From: an uncultured Acetatifactor sp.
Lineage (GTDB): Bacteria; Bacillota; Clostridia; Lachnospirales; Lachnospiraceae
Assembly (NCBI GenBank): GCA_910585015.1
Contig: CAJUCT010000014.1
Location: 1 to 34,905, forward strand
DNA length: 34,905 nt
Direction of reading: 5' to 3'
A program made the translations under genes and the position numbers. Every line of letters begins with the position of its first letter. The first letter of the stretch is position 1. The notes beneath the pieces are model-generated. The model saw only the letters and a program-made list of their open reading frames with translations. It had not been told where the DNA came from and searched no databases. Below, piece by piece: positions 16,253-25,708 of this stretch.

Positions 16253-16495
16253 TTATCCACAACTATATACACCGTTTTTTATTAACAAAGAGTTATCCAC
16301 AGGCTGTTGATAATTTGTGGATAACTCTTTTCACCAATCACTACATCTTGTTTTATCTTGGAAATATTAAATCAATATGCTGTATTTATGCCGCCTTTTT
16401 GGTATCCACAAAAGACGCTATTTATACACCATATTGTCCACATATGAAATTTTTCGCCCTACTTATACCCCGACTTATCAACAACATGTGGATAA
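16253..16495. other. oriC left part: DnaA-box cluster upstream of dnaA
   Basis: Perfect boxes (TTATCCACA) are at 16253-16261 and 16293-16301 on the plus strand, and at 16316-16324 and 16487-16495 on the minus strand. One-mismatch boxes are at 16305-16313 (minus, TTATCAACA), 16402-16410 (GTATCCACA), 16434-16442 (TTGTCCACA) and 16475-16483 (TTATCAACA). The cluster fills the rpmH-dnaA gap, which holds no gene. This matches the bipartite origin known in Bacillus and Clostridia, and is probably also where DnaA represses its own gene. Confidence 0.9.
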
Positions 16496-16525
16496 CTTTA
16501 TTCAAGTCCTGTTCAAAACTAGTAT

Positions 16526-16554
16526 TTGAAATATTTCCAACTTTATATTAATAT
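16526..16554 (+). promoter_or_regulatory. Candidate dnaA promoter
   Basis: TTGAAA (16526-16531) and TAATAT (16549-16554) are spaced 17 bp apart, about 35 nt before the dnaA start. The region is so AT-rich that other -10 elements are possible. Confidence 0.4.
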
Positions 16555-16588
16555 AAGATTAGAAATATAGCAGGAAGGGCATGTAAAC

Positions 16589-17944
16589 ATGGACAATATT
16601 AAAGAAAAATGGGGAGAAATCAAGGACATTGTCAAAAGGGAATACAATTTGTCAGGCATTTCCTTCTCGACCTGGGTGGAACCTCTGCAGTTTTATAAAA
16701 TAGAGGATGACATGGTGTACATAGTCATTCCCTCTGACCAGGCACAAGCTCTAAGTTATATTTCGAGCAAATATAAAAGCTTTTTCCAGGTTACGATCTC
16801 GGAGATGTACGATCATATCTATGATGTGGAATTTATTCTGGAATCGGACATCCCCGCAAGTGATCCCATGGAAAGTGAATCTTCTTATTATAATGAAGCA
16901 GGAAACGGAAACACTACTTTGAATCCAAAGTATAAATTTGATACCTTCGTGGTGGGCAGCAACAATAAATTTGCCCATTCCGCTTCACTGGCCGTTGCCG
17001 AATCTCCGGGAAAAACCTACAATCCCCTGTACCTCTACGGAGGAGCCGGACTGGGCAAGACACACTTGATGCATTCCATCGGACACTTTATTTTGGAGCA
17101 GAATCCCAATACCAAGGTGCTCTATGTGACCAGTGAGGAATTTACCAACGAAGTGATTGAGTCCATCCGAAACGGTAATGCCGCCGTCATGACTAAACTT
17201 CGTGAAAAATACCGGACTGTGGATGTATTGATGGTAGATGATGTACAGTTTATTATAGGTAAAGAAAGTACACAGGAAGAATTTTTCCACACCTTCAACG
17301 TGCTCCATTCCGCCGGTAAACAGATTATTTTATCATCGGACAAGCCGCCAAAAGAGATGGAAACTTTGGAAGAACGCTTCCGTTCCCGTTTTGAATGGGG
17401 ACTGATTGCTGACATTCAGCCTCCCGATTATGAGACCCGTGTGGCAATTCTTCGAAAAAACGCGGAAATGAGCCACCGGCAGATCAACGAAGAAATCATT
17501 GATTACATCGCTTCCAATATTAAATCCAATATAAGAGAATTGGAAGGCGCATTTAACAAGATTCTCGCCTTTGCCAGATCCAACAAAACGGAATTGAATC
17601 TGGCCGCCGCCGAAGAGGCCCTGAAAGACGTTATCTATCCAAACAAAGCCAGGGATATTACTCCCACACTGATCATTAACACAGTATCTGAATACTTTAA
17701 CGTAAAGCCGGAGGACGTAATATCCAAAAAAAGAAATTCCGAGTATGTGCTTCCAAGACAGGTAGCCATGTATCTGTGCCATATTTTGACGGATTCATCT
17801 TACGCCGTGATTGGAAAAGCCCTGGGTAAGAAAGATCACACCACTGTCCTGCATGGCTGCAACAAAATTGAGGACGAACTTAAAAATAATGAAGAACTTC
17901 AGAGCAAGATTGATGCAATATTAAAAAAATTAAACCCAAACTAA
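16589..17944 (+). CDS. dnaA: Chromosomal replication initiator protein DnaA
   Basis: A 451-residue AAA+ initiator. Domain I (about residues 1-85) is followed by a short variable linker (86-115) and the ATPase domain, with Walker A GGAGLGKT (151-158) and Walker B VLMVDDVQF (213-221). Domain IV is C-terminal, with the DNA-binding signature KKDHTTVLHGC. It opens the origin by binding the boxes on both sides of its own gene. GGAAGG precedes the ATG by about 10 nt. It is the first rightward gene. Confidence 0.98.
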   Translation: MDNIKEKWGEIKDIVKREYNLSGISFSTWVEPLQFYKIEDDMVYIVIPSDQAQALSYISSKYKSFFQVTISEMYDHIYDVEFILESDIPASDPMESESSYYNEAGNGNTTLNPKYKFDTFVVGSNNKFAHSASLAVAESPGKTYNPLYLYGGAGLGKTHLMHSIGHFILEQNPNTKVLYVTSEEFTNEVIESIRNGNAAVMTKLREKYRTVDVLMVDDVQFIIGKESTQEEFFHTFNVLHSAGKQIILSSDKPPKEMETLEERFRSRFEWGLIADIQPPDYETRVAILRKNAEMSHRQINEEIIDYIASNIKSNIRELEGAFNKILAFARSNKTELNLAAAEEALKDVIYPNKARDITPTLIINTVSEYFNVKPEDVISKKRNSEYVLPRQVAMYLCHILTDSSYAVIGKALGKKDHTTVLHGCNKIEDELKNNEELQSKIDAILKKLNPN

Positions 17945-18138
17945 TCCACAGAGAAATGTGGATTACCCGGGAAAAAAGGACAAAGTATGTTGATAACCCG
18001 GAACCCTTTTGAGATATCTTTAAAGATACATGTGAATAATTCTTAACTTATACATAATAAAAAGTTTCATTATTCACAAGATATCCATTCCATTTTTATC
18101 AGAAAAATAGTATAATAGAAATAGTTTTGCACATATCA
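17942..18138. other. oriC right part: DnaA boxes and AT-rich unwinding region
   Basis: The dnaA-dnaN gap holds no gene. Degenerate boxes are at 17942-17950 (TAATCCACA), 17957-17965 (minus, TAATCCACA) and 17988-17996 (minus, TTATCAACA). A facing pair, TGTGAATAA (18031-18039) and TTATTCACA (18070-18078), brackets a very AT-rich stretch at 18040-18070 that is a candidate DNA unwinding element. None of these boxes is perfect, unlike the left cluster. Assignment as the unwinding side follows the Bacillus layout. Confidence 0.7.
18111..18116 (+). promoter_or_regulatory. Candidate -10 of the dnaN promoter
   Basis: A perfect TATAAT lies about 130 nt upstream of dnaN. The -35 at the right distance (TTCCAT, 18088-18093) is weak. 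The leader that follows contains a GC-rich hairpin around 18185. Confidence 0.45.
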
Positions 18139-18244
18139 ACACCCATTAAGAAGGATATTAAGAAAATATATATAATTATATAAGCCTTGCGCAGGCGCCC
18201 TAAAAAGGTTTTTGCATTGTGCACAGGAAAGGAGTTCATAAATT

Positions 18245-19354
18245 ATGAAACTTATTTGCTCTAAGACTAATCTGCTGAACGGTGTACAGATCGTATCCAA
18301 AGCGGTTCCCAACAAAACCACCATGTCAATTCTGGAATGTATTTTAGTGGATACCACCAAGGGTATGATAACTCTCACAGCCAATGATATGGAGATGGGT
18401 ATAGAGACTACTATTGAGGGAGAGATCGTGGAAAAAGGTATCATTGCCCTGGATGCCAAGATTTTTCTGGAGATAGTGCGCAAACTGCCGGATAATGATA
18501 TAACCATTTATACAGACGAGACATACAAGACCACCATCACTTGTGAAAAGGCCAAGTTCAGTATCATGGGCAAATCAGGAGAAGATTTTTCCTATCTTCC
18601 CGTGGTTGAGAGGGAGGAAAGCATCTCCGTGTCACAGTTTACCCTGAAGGAAGTGGTTCGTCAGACTATTTTTTCTATATCTGACAATGATAACAATAAA
18701 TTAATGAGTGGCGAACTTTTTGATATACAGGGAAATGAGTTGAAGGTGGTTTCCCTGGATGGTCACCGCATATCCATCCGCAAGCTTGCATTGAGGGAGG
18801 AATACAACCGAAGAAAAGTGGTTGTGCCGGGTAAGACTTTGAATGAGATCAGCAAAATACTTTCCGGTGATACGGACAAGTATGTTAATATTTTCTTTAC
18901 ATCCAAACATATTATTTTTGAATTTGAGAATACGACAGTGGTTTCCAGACTTATCGAGGGAGAGTACTTCAGAATTGAGCAGATGCTTTCCAGCGACTAT
19001 GAGACCAAAGTCAAAGTCAATAAAAAAGAGCTGCTGAGTTGTATAGACCGTGCCACCCTGTTGGTAAAGGAGGGGGACAAGAAGCCCATTATAATTAATA
19101 TTACCGATGAGGGCATGGAACTGAAGATTAATTCCGCTCTGGGCAGTATGAATGAGGATATAGACATTAGCAAAGAGGGTAAAGATCTGATGATTGGCTT
19201 TAATCCTAAATTTTTGATCGATGCCCTGCGGGTGATTGACGATGAACAGGTGGATCTGTATATGGTCAACCCCAAAGCCCCCTGTCTTATCAAGGATGAA
19301 GAAGAAAACTATATTTACCTGATTCTGCCGGTGAATTTTACTACAGTTAATTGA
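18245..19354 (+). CDS. dnaN: DNA polymerase III beta subunit (sliding clamp)
   Basis: A 369-residue ring-forming clamp that tethers the replicative polymerase. It has the usual three-domain size. The start MKLICSKTNLLNGVQIVSKAVPNKTTMSIL and the end YIYLILPVNFTTVN are typical of clostridial DnaN. AAAGGAG lies 10 nt before the ATG. It is 300 bp after dnaA, the gap forming the right part of oriC. Confidence 0.96.
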   Translation: MKLICSKTNLLNGVQIVSKAVPNKTTMSILECILVDTTKGMITLTANDMEMGIETTIEGEIVEKGIIALDAKIFLEIVRKLPDNDITIYTDETYKTTITCEKAKFSIMGKSGEDFSYLPVVEREESISVSQFTLKEVVRQTIFSISDNDNNKLMSGELFDIQGNELKVVSLDGHRISIRKLALREEYNRRKVVVPGKTLNEISKILSGDTDKYVNIFFTSKHIIFEFENTTVVSRLIEGEYFRIEQMLSSDYETKVKVNKKELLSCIDRATLLVKEGDKKPIIINITDEGMELKINSALGSMNEDIDISKEGKDLMIGFNPKFLIDALRVIDDEQVDLYMVNPKAPCLIKDEEENYIYLILPVNFTTVN

Positions 19355-19378
19355 TGGCAGGGATGGAGATAGAAAAAC

Positions 19379-19597
19379 ATGTTGAAATTGGAAATAAAAG
19401 ATAAATTTATAAAGCTGGGACAGGCCATGAAACTGGCTGACCTGGTGGATTCCGGGGTGGAGGCAAAGCTGATGATTCAGGACGGACAGGTATCCGTGAA
19501 TGGCGAAGTGGAATTTCAGCGAGGGAAAAAGCTCCACAATGGGGATATTTTTGAATTTGACGGGGCACAGGTTCAGATTGTGGCCCAGGAAGTATAA
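19379..19597 (+). CDS. yaaA: S4-domain RNA-binding protein YaaA (RlbA-like)
   Basis: A 72-residue protein made almost entirely of an S4 RNA-binding fold: IKLGQAMKLADLVDSGVEAK then DGQVSVNGEVEFQRGKKLHNGD. The small gene between dnaN and recF is conserved across Firmicutes and has been linked to ribosome assembly. GGAG lies about 10 nt upstream. It is followed by recF after 17 bp. Confidence 0.9.
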   Translation: MLKLEIKDKFIKLGQAMKLADLVDSGVEAKLMIQDGQVSVNGEVEFQRGKKLHNGDIFEFDGAQVQIVAQEV

Positions 19598-19614
19598 GGG
19601 TATTGGAGCAAACT

Positions 19615-20712
19615 ATGATTATTAAATCACTGGAGCTTCAGGATTATCGCAATTATGATTCACTTAACTTAGCGTTTGACAGGGGTACAAATATCCTTTA
19701 TGGTGATAATGCGCAGGGTAAGACTAATATTCTGGAAGCAATCTATGTATCGGCTACTACCAAATCGCACAAGGGCAGCAAAGACAGGGATATTGTGAAT
19801 TTTCATAAAGAGGAGGCGCATATCCGCACTTTTTTGGAGAAGGACGGGGTGGAAACCCGGGTAGATATGCATCTGCGGAAGAGCAAGTCCAAGGGAATTG
19901 CTATAGATGGCCAGAAGATCAAGAAAGCAGCGGATCTGCTGGGGATTTGTAATGTAGTTTTTTTCTCCCCGGAGGATTTGGGCATTATAAAGGACGGTCC
20001 TGCGGAGCGCAGACGGTTTGTGGATATGGAACTGTGTCAGCTGGACAGTTTTTATCTGTATAATCTGAACCATTATAACAAGATTGTAAATCAACGAAAC
20101 AAGCTGCTGAAAGATCTTTATTTTAACCCTGATTTAAAGGACACTTTGAATATATGGGATTCTCAGCTGGTTTCCTTTGGCAGTAAGGTCATTGAGAGAA
20201 GGAAAATTTTTGTGGATCAGCTCAATGAGATTATATATGATATCCATAAACGTCTGTCCGGGGATAAGGAAGAGATCCGGATTCAGTATGAGCCGGATGT
20301 ACAGATTGAAGAATTCGAAAATAAACTGCGGTATGGACAGGAAAAGGATATAAAAATTAAGCAGACTACGGTAGGACCTCACAGGGATGATTTTTCCTTT
20401 CTGGTTGGGGATGTGGATATACGTAAATTCGGTTCCCAGGGCCAACAGCGCACCGCAGCACTGTCTCTGAAATTATCAGAAATTGAATTGGTAAAAAAGA
20501 TCACCAAGGATACACCTATTCTCTTGTTGGATGATGTGTTGTCAGAGCTTGACAGCAATCGGCAGAATTATCTTCTTAGCAGCATAGGGGATATACAGAC
20601 CATCATTACCTGTACCGGCTTGGAGGAGTTTGTCAATAACCGGTTTGAGATTGATAAGGTATATAAAGTTACCAACGGGGTGGTGGAAACCCCTTCTCCT
20701 AATCATTTATAG
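19615..20712 (+). CDS. recF: DNA replication and repair protein RecF
   Basis: A 365-residue SMC-like ATPase that helps load RecA at gaps in single-stranded DNA. Walker A is GDNAQGKTN near residue 35, the signature region is FGSQGQQRTAALSLKL and Walker B is ILLLDDVLSELD. I use the ATG at 19615 (MIIKSLELQDYRNY), which has GGAG 8 nt upstream; the TTG at 19603 is 12 nt earlier and overlaps that site. It follows yaaA closely and is probably co-transcribed. Confidence 0.95.
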   Translation: MIIKSLELQDYRNYDSLNLAFDRGTNILYGDNAQGKTNILEAIYVSATTKSHKGSKDRDIVNFHKEEAHIRTFLEKDGVETRVDMHLRKSKSKGIAIDGQKIKKAADLLGICNVVFFSPEDLGIIKDGPAERRRFVDMELCQLDSFYLYNLNHYNKIVNQRNKLLKDLYFNPDLKDTLNIWDSQLVSFGSKVIERRKIFVDQLNEIIYDIHKRLSGDKEEIRIQYEPDVQIEEFENKLRYGQEKDIKIKQTTVGPHRDDFSFLVGDVDIRKFGSQGQQRTAALSLKLSEIELVKKITKDTPILLLDDVLSELDSNRQNYLLSSIGDIQTIITCTGLEEFVNNRFEIDKVYKVTNGVVETPSPNHL

Positions 20713-20804
20713 GACTGTTAATCCAAATACGTATTAATGTAATATCGCATGTATAGTAGGAGTTTGGTCTAAGCCGGACCCCGGATATGCAGGAAAGAGG
20801 AAAA

Positions 20805-22934
20805 ATGAGCGAAGAGACCATGAATAATACGGCTGTGAACCATGAATACGGCGCAGACCAGATTCAGATTCTGGAGGGGTTGGAGGCAGTCCGCAAAAGA
20901 CCCGGTATGTATATTGGAACTACTTCCAGCAGGGGACTGCATCATCTGGTATATGAGATTGTTGATAACTCCGTGGACGAGGCCCTTGCCGGTTTCTGCG
21001 ATACTATTGATGTAACAATTAATGAAGATAATTCTATCACTGTTATAGACAATGGCAGAGGAATACCCATAGGGATTAACCACAAGGCAGGCATTCCCGC
21101 TGTGGAAGTAGTTTTCACAATCCTCCACGCCGGGGGAAAGTTTGGCGGCGGGGGATATAAGGTGTCCGGCGGCCTGCACGGTGTGGGCGCTTCCGTGGTA
21201 AATGCCCTGTCCGACTGGCTGGAAGTGGAAATATGCCAGGACGGAAAAGTTTATAAGCAGCGCTACGAGAGAGGACATGTTGCTTATTCCCTGAAGGAGA
21301 TAGGAACATGTCCCAAGGAAAAGACAGGTACAAAGGTATCTTTTCTTCCGGATAGAACCATTTTTACGGAGACTACAGTTTTTGATTTTGACATATTGAG
21401 AAGCAGATTGCGGGAGATGGCTTTTCTGACCAAGAATCTGCGTATCATTTTAAGGGACAGCCGCGTTGAAGAGGAACAGGTTCTCACAGATAAGGATGTG
21501 GAAAATGCCCAAATAAGCCAGCTGCTGGAGAGAGCTGCGGAAGATCAGAAATTGCAGATTGCCGAAAAGAAAGAGGATTCTGCAGAGGAAAATACAAAAG
21601 CCTCCAAAGTAGGTGTGATTAGAACAGTTCGTCTGGAAAATGGGAAGAAACAGAAGGTTGTTGAATTTCATTATGAAGGCGGTATAAAGGAATTTGTAAC
21701 ATATTTGAATAAGAGCAAGACTCCATTGTATGAGAATATCCTATATTTTGAAGGAGAGAGAAATCATGTTTATGTGGAAGTTTCCTTCCAACACAATGAT
21801 TCTTACAACGAGAGTGTGTTTAGTTTTGTAAACAATATAAATACGCCGGAGGGAGGAACCCATCTGCAGGGTTTCCGTAATGCGGTTACCAAGACTTTCA
21901 ATGACTATGCCCGAAACGCCAAGCTGCTGAAGGACAGTGAGCCCAATCTGTCGGGAGAGGATATCCGCGAGGGACTGACTGCCATCATCAGTGTAAAGAT
22001 AGAAGATCCCCAGTTTGAGGGACAGACCAAGCAGAAGCTGGGCAACAGCGAAGCCAGGGGAGCTGTGGACAATATTGTGTCGGAACAGCTGACTTATTTT
22101 CTGGAACAGAATCCGGTTGTGGCTAAAATCATCTGTGAGAAATCCATTCTTGCCCAGCGCGCCAGGGAGGCGGCTCGTAAGGCAAGGGATCTGACCAGAA
22201 GAAAGACAGCCTTGGACGGCATGGCTTTGCCCGGCAAACTGGCGGACTGTTCAGACAAAGATCCCAAGAACTGTGAGATTTATATCGTGGAGGGAGATTC
22301 CGCGGGGGGCAGCGCCAAGACTGCCCGGGACAGAGCTACCCAGGCGATTCTGCCGCTGCGGGGTAAGATTTTGAATGTGGAGAAGGCCAGACTGGATAAG
22401 ATTTATGCCAATGCGGAGATTAAGGCTATGATTACCGCTTTTGGTACGGGTATCCATGAGGATTTTGATATTTCCAAGCTTCGCTATAATAAGATTATTC
22501 TTATGACGGATGCGGATGTGGACGGAGCGCATATAAGCACACTGCTGCTCACCTTCATATACCGGTTTATGCCGGAATTGATTAAGCAGGGGCATGTTTT
22601 TCTGGCAAAACCTCCTCTCTTTAAGCTGGAGAAGAATAAAAAAGTATGGTATGCCTACAGCGACGAGGAACTTGACAAAATATTGCAGGAGGTTGGAAGG
22701 GATCAGAACAATAAGATTCAGCGGTACAAGGGTCTGGGCGAGATGGATGCAGAACAACTTTGGGAGACTACCATGGATCCTGCTCAGAGAATATTGATGC
22801 GTGTGAATTATGACGAGGAGATGGAGTCTGAACTTGATCTGACCTTCACTACTTTGATGGGGGATAAGGTTGAGCCCAGGAAAGAATTTATCGAGCAAAA
22901 TGCAAAGTTTGTGACTAATCTGGATATCACATAA
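20805..22934 (+). CDS. gyrB: DNA gyrase subunit B, with an insertion
   Basis: A 709-residue ATPase subunit of gyrase. The GHKL ATPase domain shows EIVDNSVDEALAG and DNGRGIP; the Toprim domain shows EGDSAGGSAK and DADVDGAHI; the C-terminus KYKGLGEM-type motif (RYKGLGEMDAEQLWETTMDP) is intact. It is about 70 residues longer than Bacillus GyrB. The excess is a charged insertion at about residues 222-282, between the end of the ATPase domain (ILRDSR) and the transducer (EFHYEGGIKEF). The start ATG 20805 has GAGG 4 nt upstream; an in-frame ATG 18 nt earlier does not. It is 46 bp upstream of gyrA. Confidence 0.96.
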   Translation: MSEETMNNTAVNHEYGADQIQILEGLEAVRKRPGMYIGTTSSRGLHHLVYEIVDNSVDEALAGFCDTIDVTINEDNSITVIDNGRGIPIGINHKAGIPAVEVVFTILHAGGKFGGGGYKVSGGLHGVGASVVNALSDWLEVEICQDGKVYKQRYERGHVAYSLKEIGTCPKEKTGTKVSFLPDRTIFTETTVFDFDILRSRLREMAFLTKNLRIILRDSRVEEEQVLTDKDVENAQISQLLERAAEDQKLQIAEKKEDSAEENTKASKVGVIRTVRLENGKKQKVVEFHYEGGIKEFVTYLNKSKTPLYENILYFEGERNHVYVEVSFQHNDSYNESVFSFVNNINTPEGGTHLQGFRNAVTKTFNDYARNAKLLKDSEPNLSGEDIREGLTAIISVKIEDPQFEGQTKQKLGNSEARGAVDNIVSEQLTYFLEQNPVVAKIICEKSILAQRAREAARKARDLTRRKTALDGMALPGKLADCSDKDPKNCEIYIVEGDSAGGSAKTARDRATQAILPLRGKILNVEKARLDKIYANAEIKAMITAFGTGIHEDFDISKLRYNKIILMTDADVDGAHISTLLLTFIYRFMPELIKQGHVFLAKPPLFKLEKNKKVWYAYSDEELDKILQEVGRDQNNKIQRYKGLGEMDAEQLWETTMDPAQRILMRVNYDEEMESELDLTFTTLMGDKVEPRKEFIEQNAKFVTNLDIT

Positions 22935-22953
22935 ATATATCAAACAGTGATTG

Positions 22954-22967
22954 TTGCAATATTGCAA
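22954..22967. repeat. 14-bp perfect palindrome in the gyrA leader
   Basis: TTGCAATATTGCAA lies 14 bp before the gyrA ATG and just upstream of its ribosome binding site. It could be an operator or simply AT-rich leader sequence. Confidence 0.35.
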
Positions 22968-22980
22968 GAAAGAGGAAAAC

Positions 22981-25551
22981 ATGCAAGACGATATTTTTGA
23001 CAATGTCCAGGAAGTTGACAAAATACAGGAAGTGGACCTGAAGGAAAAGATGGAGACTTTTTATATTGATTATGCCATGAGTGTAATCGCCTCCAGAGCT
23101 CTTCCTGATGTAAGAGACGGTCTGAAGCCGGTACAGAGAAGGGTCCTTTATTCCATGATTGAATTGAATAATGGACCTGACAAGCCTCATCGTAAATGCG
23201 CTCGTATAGTAGGTGACACCATGGGTAAATATCATCCCCACGGCGATAGTTCCATCTACGGGGCCTTAGTAAATATGGCCCAGGACTGGAACATGAGGTA
23301 TACTTTGGTGGACGGTCACGGCAACTTTGGATCCATGGACGGAGACGGAGCTGCCGCCATGCGTTACACGGAAGCCAGGCTGTCCAAGATTTCCATGGAA
23401 TTGTTAGCTGATATCAATAAGGACACTGTGGATTTTGCTCCCAACTTTGATGATACGGAGAAAGAACCTGTGGTACTGCCCAGCCGTTATCCAAATCTGC
23501 TGGTAAATGGTACTACGGGTATTGCGGTAGGCATGGCTACCAATATACCTCCCCACAATCTGCGGGAGGTGGTAAAAGCAGTGCTTCGGATTATTGACAA
23601 CCGGGTTGAGGAAAACAGGGAAACCAATATAGAGGAAGTGCTGGATATTATAAAGGCACCGGATTTCCCCACCGGCGGATTGATACTTGGCACCAGGGGG
23701 TGTGACGAGGCATACCGCACCGGACGTGGGAAAATCCGTGTCCGTGCGGTGACAGATATAGAGACCCTTCCCAGCGGCAAAAGTCAGATTATTGTAACTG
23801 AATTACCTTATATGGTAAATAAGGCCAATCTCATCGTAAAGATTGCGGAATTGGTTAAGCTGAAAAAGATAGACGGTATCACGGATATCAGAGATGAATC
23901 CAACAGAGAAGGCATTCGAGTGGTGATTGAACTGCGCCGGGATGCCAATGCCAATGTGATTTTGAATCAGCTGTATAAGCATACCCAGCTGCAGGATACC
24001 TTCGGTGTGATTATGCTGGCTCTTGTAAACAATGAGCCAAAGGTTATGAATCTTTTGGAGATGCTGACCTATTATTTGGCACACCAGGAGGAAGTGGTCA
24101 CCCGCAGGACCAAGTATGATTTAAACAAGGCTGAGGAGAGGGATCATATCTTACAGGGCCTGCTGAAAGCGCTTGATTTTATTGATGAAGTGATATCTAT
24201 CATCCGCAGCAGCCAGAATACCCAGATTGCCAAGGAGCGTCTGATCCAGCGATTTGAGTTGTCGGATGTACAGGCCCAGGCCATTGTGGACATGCGTCTG
24301 CGGGCATTGACAGGTTTGGAAAGGGAAAAGCTGGAGGCCGAACATGCGGAGCTTCAGCAGAAGATACAGGAGTATAAGGCAATATTGGCGGATGAAAAGC
24401 TGCTGCTTGGCGTAATCAAACAGGAAATTACTGTAATAGCTGATAAGTATGGAGATGACAGGAGAAGTAAAATCACCTATGATATCACGGATATTTCCAT
24501 GGAGGATATGATTCCCCATGACAATACCATAATAGCCATGACCAGTCTGGGCTATATAAAACGTATGACGGTGGACAATTTTAAATCCCAGAACCGTGGC
24601 GGCAAGGGTATTAAGGGAATGCAGACTATAGAGGATGATTATATCGAGGATCTGTTAATAACCAGTACTCACCATTACCTGCATTTCTTCACCAATCTTG
24701 GAAGGGTGTATCGTCTGAAAGCTTATGAGATTCCGGAGGCCAGCAGAACTGCCAGGGGTACGGCCATTGTAAACCTGCTGCAGCTGTTTCCGGGAGAGAA
24801 GATAACCGCCATGATTCCCATCCGGGAATACAGCCAGGAGAAGAATCTTTTCATGGTTACAAAGGGCGGCATTGTGAAGAAAACCTCTTTGGATGAATTT
24901 TCCAATATCCGCAAAAATGGTCTTGTGGCTATTAATCTGCGGGAGGAGGACGAACTGATTGAGGTCAAGACCACAGATGCATCCAGTGAGATCTTTTTGG
25001 TCACCAGACAGGGTATGTGTATCCGCTTTAAGGAGACAGATGTAAGAAATACCGGACGATCTTCCATGGGTGTTATAGGTATGAATCTGTCCGATCAGGA
25101 TGAAATTGTGGGTATGCAGCTTCAAAGTCAGGGTGATTCCCTGTTGATTGTCTCTGAAAACGGCATGGGTAAGAGGACTTATCTCGATGAGTTCAATGTC
25201 CAGCACCGCGGCGGTAAAGGTATCAAATGTTATAAAATAACGGAGAAAACAGGGGATGTGATAGGTGTAAAAGCTGTTAAAGACGACAATGAAATTATGC
25301 TTATCACCACTGCCGGTATCATCATTCAGCTGCGCATGGAGGATGTATCCACTTTGAGCAGGATTACTTCCGGTGTAAAGCTGATTCAGCTGGAAAAGAA
25401 TAATAAAGTGGCTCAAATCGCCAAGGTCAGGGAAAAAATCTCCAATGGGGATCAGGAATTCAGCGATGTAAATGATGCTTTGGAGGGGATTGAGGAAGAA
25501 TATTCAGAAAATCCTGAGGATAGTATAAATTCTGAAGAAACAGAACAATAA
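22981..25551 (+). CDS. gyrA: DNA gyrase subunit A
   Basis: An 856-residue breakage-reunion subunit. The catalytic Tyr is Y129 in AMRYTEARL. The quinolone-resistance region reads HPHGDSSIYGALV, with S90 and G94 equivalent to E. coli S83 and D87. The coiled-coil and tower regions follow, then the C-terminal beta-pinwheel with the GyrA box QNRGGKGIKG, which distinguishes gyrase from Topo IV. The tail is acidic. The start is ATG 22981 with AGAGG upstream; a TTG 30 nt earlier in frame is not needed. Confidence 0.96.
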   Translation: MQDDIFDNVQEVDKIQEVDLKEKMETFYIDYAMSVIASRALPDVRDGLKPVQRRVLYSMIELNNGPDKPHRKCARIVGDTMGKYHPHGDSSIYGALVNMAQDWNMRYTLVDGHGNFGSMDGDGAAAMRYTEARLSKISMELLADINKDTVDFAPNFDDTEKEPVVLPSRYPNLLVNGTTGIAVGMATNIPPHNLREVVKAVLRIIDNRVEENRETNIEEVLDIIKAPDFPTGGLILGTRGCDEAYRTGRGKIRVRAVTDIETLPSGKSQIIVTELPYMVNKANLIVKIAELVKLKKIDGITDIRDESNREGIRVVIELRRDANANVILNQLYKHTQLQDTFGVIMLALVNNEPKVMNLLEMLTYYLAHQEEVVTRRTKYDLNKAEERDHILQGLLKALDFIDEVISIIRSSQNTQIAKERLIQRFELSDVQAQAIVDMRLRALTGLEREKLEAEHAELQQKIQEYKAILADEKLLLGVIKQEITVIADKYGDDRRSKITYDITDISMEDMIPHDNTIIAMTSLGYIKRMTVDNFKSQNRGGKGIKGMQTIEDDYIEDLLITSTHHYLHFFTNLGRVYRLKAYEIPEASRTARGTAIVNLLQLFPGEKITAMIPIREYSQEKNLFMVTKGGIVKKTSLDEFSNIRKNGLVAINLREEDELIEVKTTDASSEIFLVTRQGMCIRFKETDVRNTGRSSMGVIGMNLSDQDEIVGMQLQSQGDSLLIVSENGMGKRTYLDEFNVQHRGGKGIKCYKITEKTGDVIGVKAVKDDNEIMLITTAGIIIQLRMEDVSTLSRITSGVKLIQLEKNNKVAQIAKVREKISNGDQEFSDVNDALEGIEEEYSENPEDSINSEETEQ

Positions 25552-25570
25552 ATTATAAAGATAAATTAAG

Positions 25571-25618
25571 ATGCCATGAACTTGATTATAAACAGTTTGT
25601 GGCATTTTAATTCTTTTT
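25571..25618 (+). terminator. Probable terminator after gyrA
   Basis: ATGCCA (25571-25576) pairs with TGGCAT (25600-25605), continued by AAC/GTT after a 2-nt mismatch, and is followed by TTTAATTCTTTTT. It lies about 20 bp after the gyrA stop. Confidence 0.55.
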
Positions 25619-25708
25619 ATTAGGATTAAGGCTGCAATTGAAATCAAGATAATTTGTTTCCGATTCTGTAAAATTATCATAGAGCGATCAAAAGTGAGGC
25701 GATGAGAG

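Noticed and set aside
16315..16551. A 78-codon plus-strand ORF upstream of dnaA
   Set aside because: It runs through the DnaA boxes of oriC and has no ribosome binding site or recognisable product.
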